The notes under the pieces were generated by a model. That model worked only from the letters and a program-made list of their open reading frames with translations. It had not been told where the DNA came from and searched no databases. Positions 62,901-64,000 of a stretch of DNA of 64,000 nt are shown here, one piece after another; positions within the stretch are counted from its first letter, which is position 1, and the number at the start of each line of letters is the position of its first letter. Source of the DNA: Lethocerus indicus (lineage: Eukaryota > Arthropoda > Insecta > Hemiptera > Belostomatidae); the NCBI GenBank assembly GCA_019843655.1, contig JACDQD010000103.1, forward strand, positions 930,001 through 994,000. The letters run 5' to 3'. The translations under genes were made by a program, and so were the position numbers.

Positions 62901-64000
62901 ACAAGCGAGGGCTTGTCGGATTATCGAATATTATATGTAATTGTTTGTCACCACTCTCTACGGTTGGTGACAGATAATCACACTTTTATAAGTATAAATT
63001 GCTTATTAATTAGCCATGAAAGATATGATATAGGACTGTTTTCTATGGCTTTAATGGCGTAACGAGTTTTTATTCATTTTCTGGTAGTACCCGAGCAAAT
63101 TACGTAACCTCATCTTTGCAATTCATAAAGTGTAACAGGAAACTGTTTAATGAGATAGGATTAGACAATTGTTTCAACCTTTGTCAAGAGTTCTTGCGGA
63201 AACTGTGGACTACAATTCCATTAAGGGTAGAAGGGAGAGGTTAAGGCTCCTTCCGGCAAGGCTGGACGCTTTGTCTTTCTTTTTTTCGATTAAAGACGGA
63301 GGGAGGGATATTATAAACGAGTCGGAGGTAGATCAGAAAAATAATTGCTTTTCCCCAGGAATTTAATTAATTAAAAGTCGGGGGCGGCGGAGTTTTCTTT
63401 TCTTTCCCTTTCATTATTCTTGCTGGGTCCGATACTTGACGGCCGGCTGAAGGATGGCAGCGAAAAGGTCGAAGAGGCGCGCGTTACACTAAGCCCGCGG
63501 CACACACCGCTCGTGCCCGGCTTAGTATCTACACCGCCGTTATTAATGATCTCCGCTATTTCTCCTGAAACACGTTTTGTTTGTGCGTTCATTAAGCGTC
63601 CGTAATGAAAATTAAAGCCACCCCGGCGTTAAACAATTTAAAACGGTAAGCACGGTTCGGAAGAAAGGAAATGTCGGCCCCTTATGGAGGCAAATAAATG
63701 ATTTTATTTATTAATTAATTTTATGTATTTTATTACATGGATTAAATTAAATATACGAAGTATTGAAGCTGATGTCTCGAAATCCTGGCCACCATTGTTT
63801 ACGCTAAATTGTAAGCATTACCAGATAAGTTCCTTGCCGATGATAAGTTAAACATCCTCGGGGGTTAATCATATTCCAGGTTTAAATGAATGATATTTTT
63901 TTTTAATTGGGAGCCTTGATTTTCTGATTGTCGATGGGATTAGAACATCTAATTCATTAACAAAAATTAATTTTTCGATGCCAAAATCTACTCGAAATAA
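56961..64000. other. Non-coding stretch, no gene seen
   Basis: AT-rich DNA with GC-rich patches at 58.3-58.6, 59.7-60.1, 60.75-60.9 and 63.2-63.6 kb. Overlapping frames at 61.6-62.1 kb (up to 122 codons) run on both strands without a recognisable domain. No further TTTCAG|GTAAG signature was found downstream of 41.4 kb. Confidence 0.55.
60764..60796 (+). other. Putative G-quadruplex motif (+ strand)
   Basis: G-runs of 7, 3, 4 and 6 within 33 bp with loops of 1-8 nt, in a GC-rich patch. Confidence 0.45.

Overview
The window looks like invertebrate nuclear DNA, most probably arthropod. It is AT-rich with frequent GC-rich patches, shows no obvious CpG depletion, carries long (CT)n and (TA)n microsatellites, and has a jockey-clade-like non-LTR retrotransposon relic. 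Nothing looks prokaryotic, organellar or viral. The species cannot be named from this sequence.

I find no conventional host protein-coding gene. Apart from the retrotransposon relic, open reading frames are short, overlap on both strands, are often made of microsatellite or GC-rich patches, and resemble no family I recognise. The best explanation is that much or all of the window is the inside of a very long intron transcribed along the + strand. The evidence is two near-identical recursive-splice (ratchet) signatures, TTTCAG|GTAAG, at 7747/7748 and 41432/41433. Each has a polypyrimidine tract and a plausible branch point. Each is followed 35 or 39 nt later by a second GTAAGT donor, which makes a recursive-splicing microexon. 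They lie 33.7 kb apart on the same strand. The host gene is outside the window and unknown.

Layout. 1-7.7 kb: non-coding, with a (GA)n tract, three hairpins, a pyrimidine tract and a 22-bp E-box repeat. 7.7 kb: first ratchet site. 11.0-11.4 kb: two opposed POU octamers. 13.4-14.0 kb: a compound foldback element with about 95% identical arms, and a diverged fragment at 17.0 kb. 18.2 kb and 24.6 kb: (CT)n and (TA)n arrays. 29.3-29.9 kb: a 5'-truncated LINE on the minus strand with matching 12-bp target-site duplications. 31.5-32.3 kb: a short tandem repeat and a duplicated 90-bp block. 40.4-40.65 kb: a degenerate ~10-bp repeat holding 11 TAATCC motifs. 41.4 kb: second ratchet site. 43.5-44.1 kb: a CpG-dense island. 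49.2 and 50.5 kb: (CT)n and (TA)n. 53.5-53.6 kb: a long hairpin and a G-quadruplex tract. 56.4-57.0 kb: three exact POU octamers. The rest shows no supportable feature.

If the intron model is right, the ratchet sites split removal of the intron into stages, and the motif clusters are candidate intronic enhancers. The LINE lies antisense to the inferred transcript, as is commonly tolerated inside introns.
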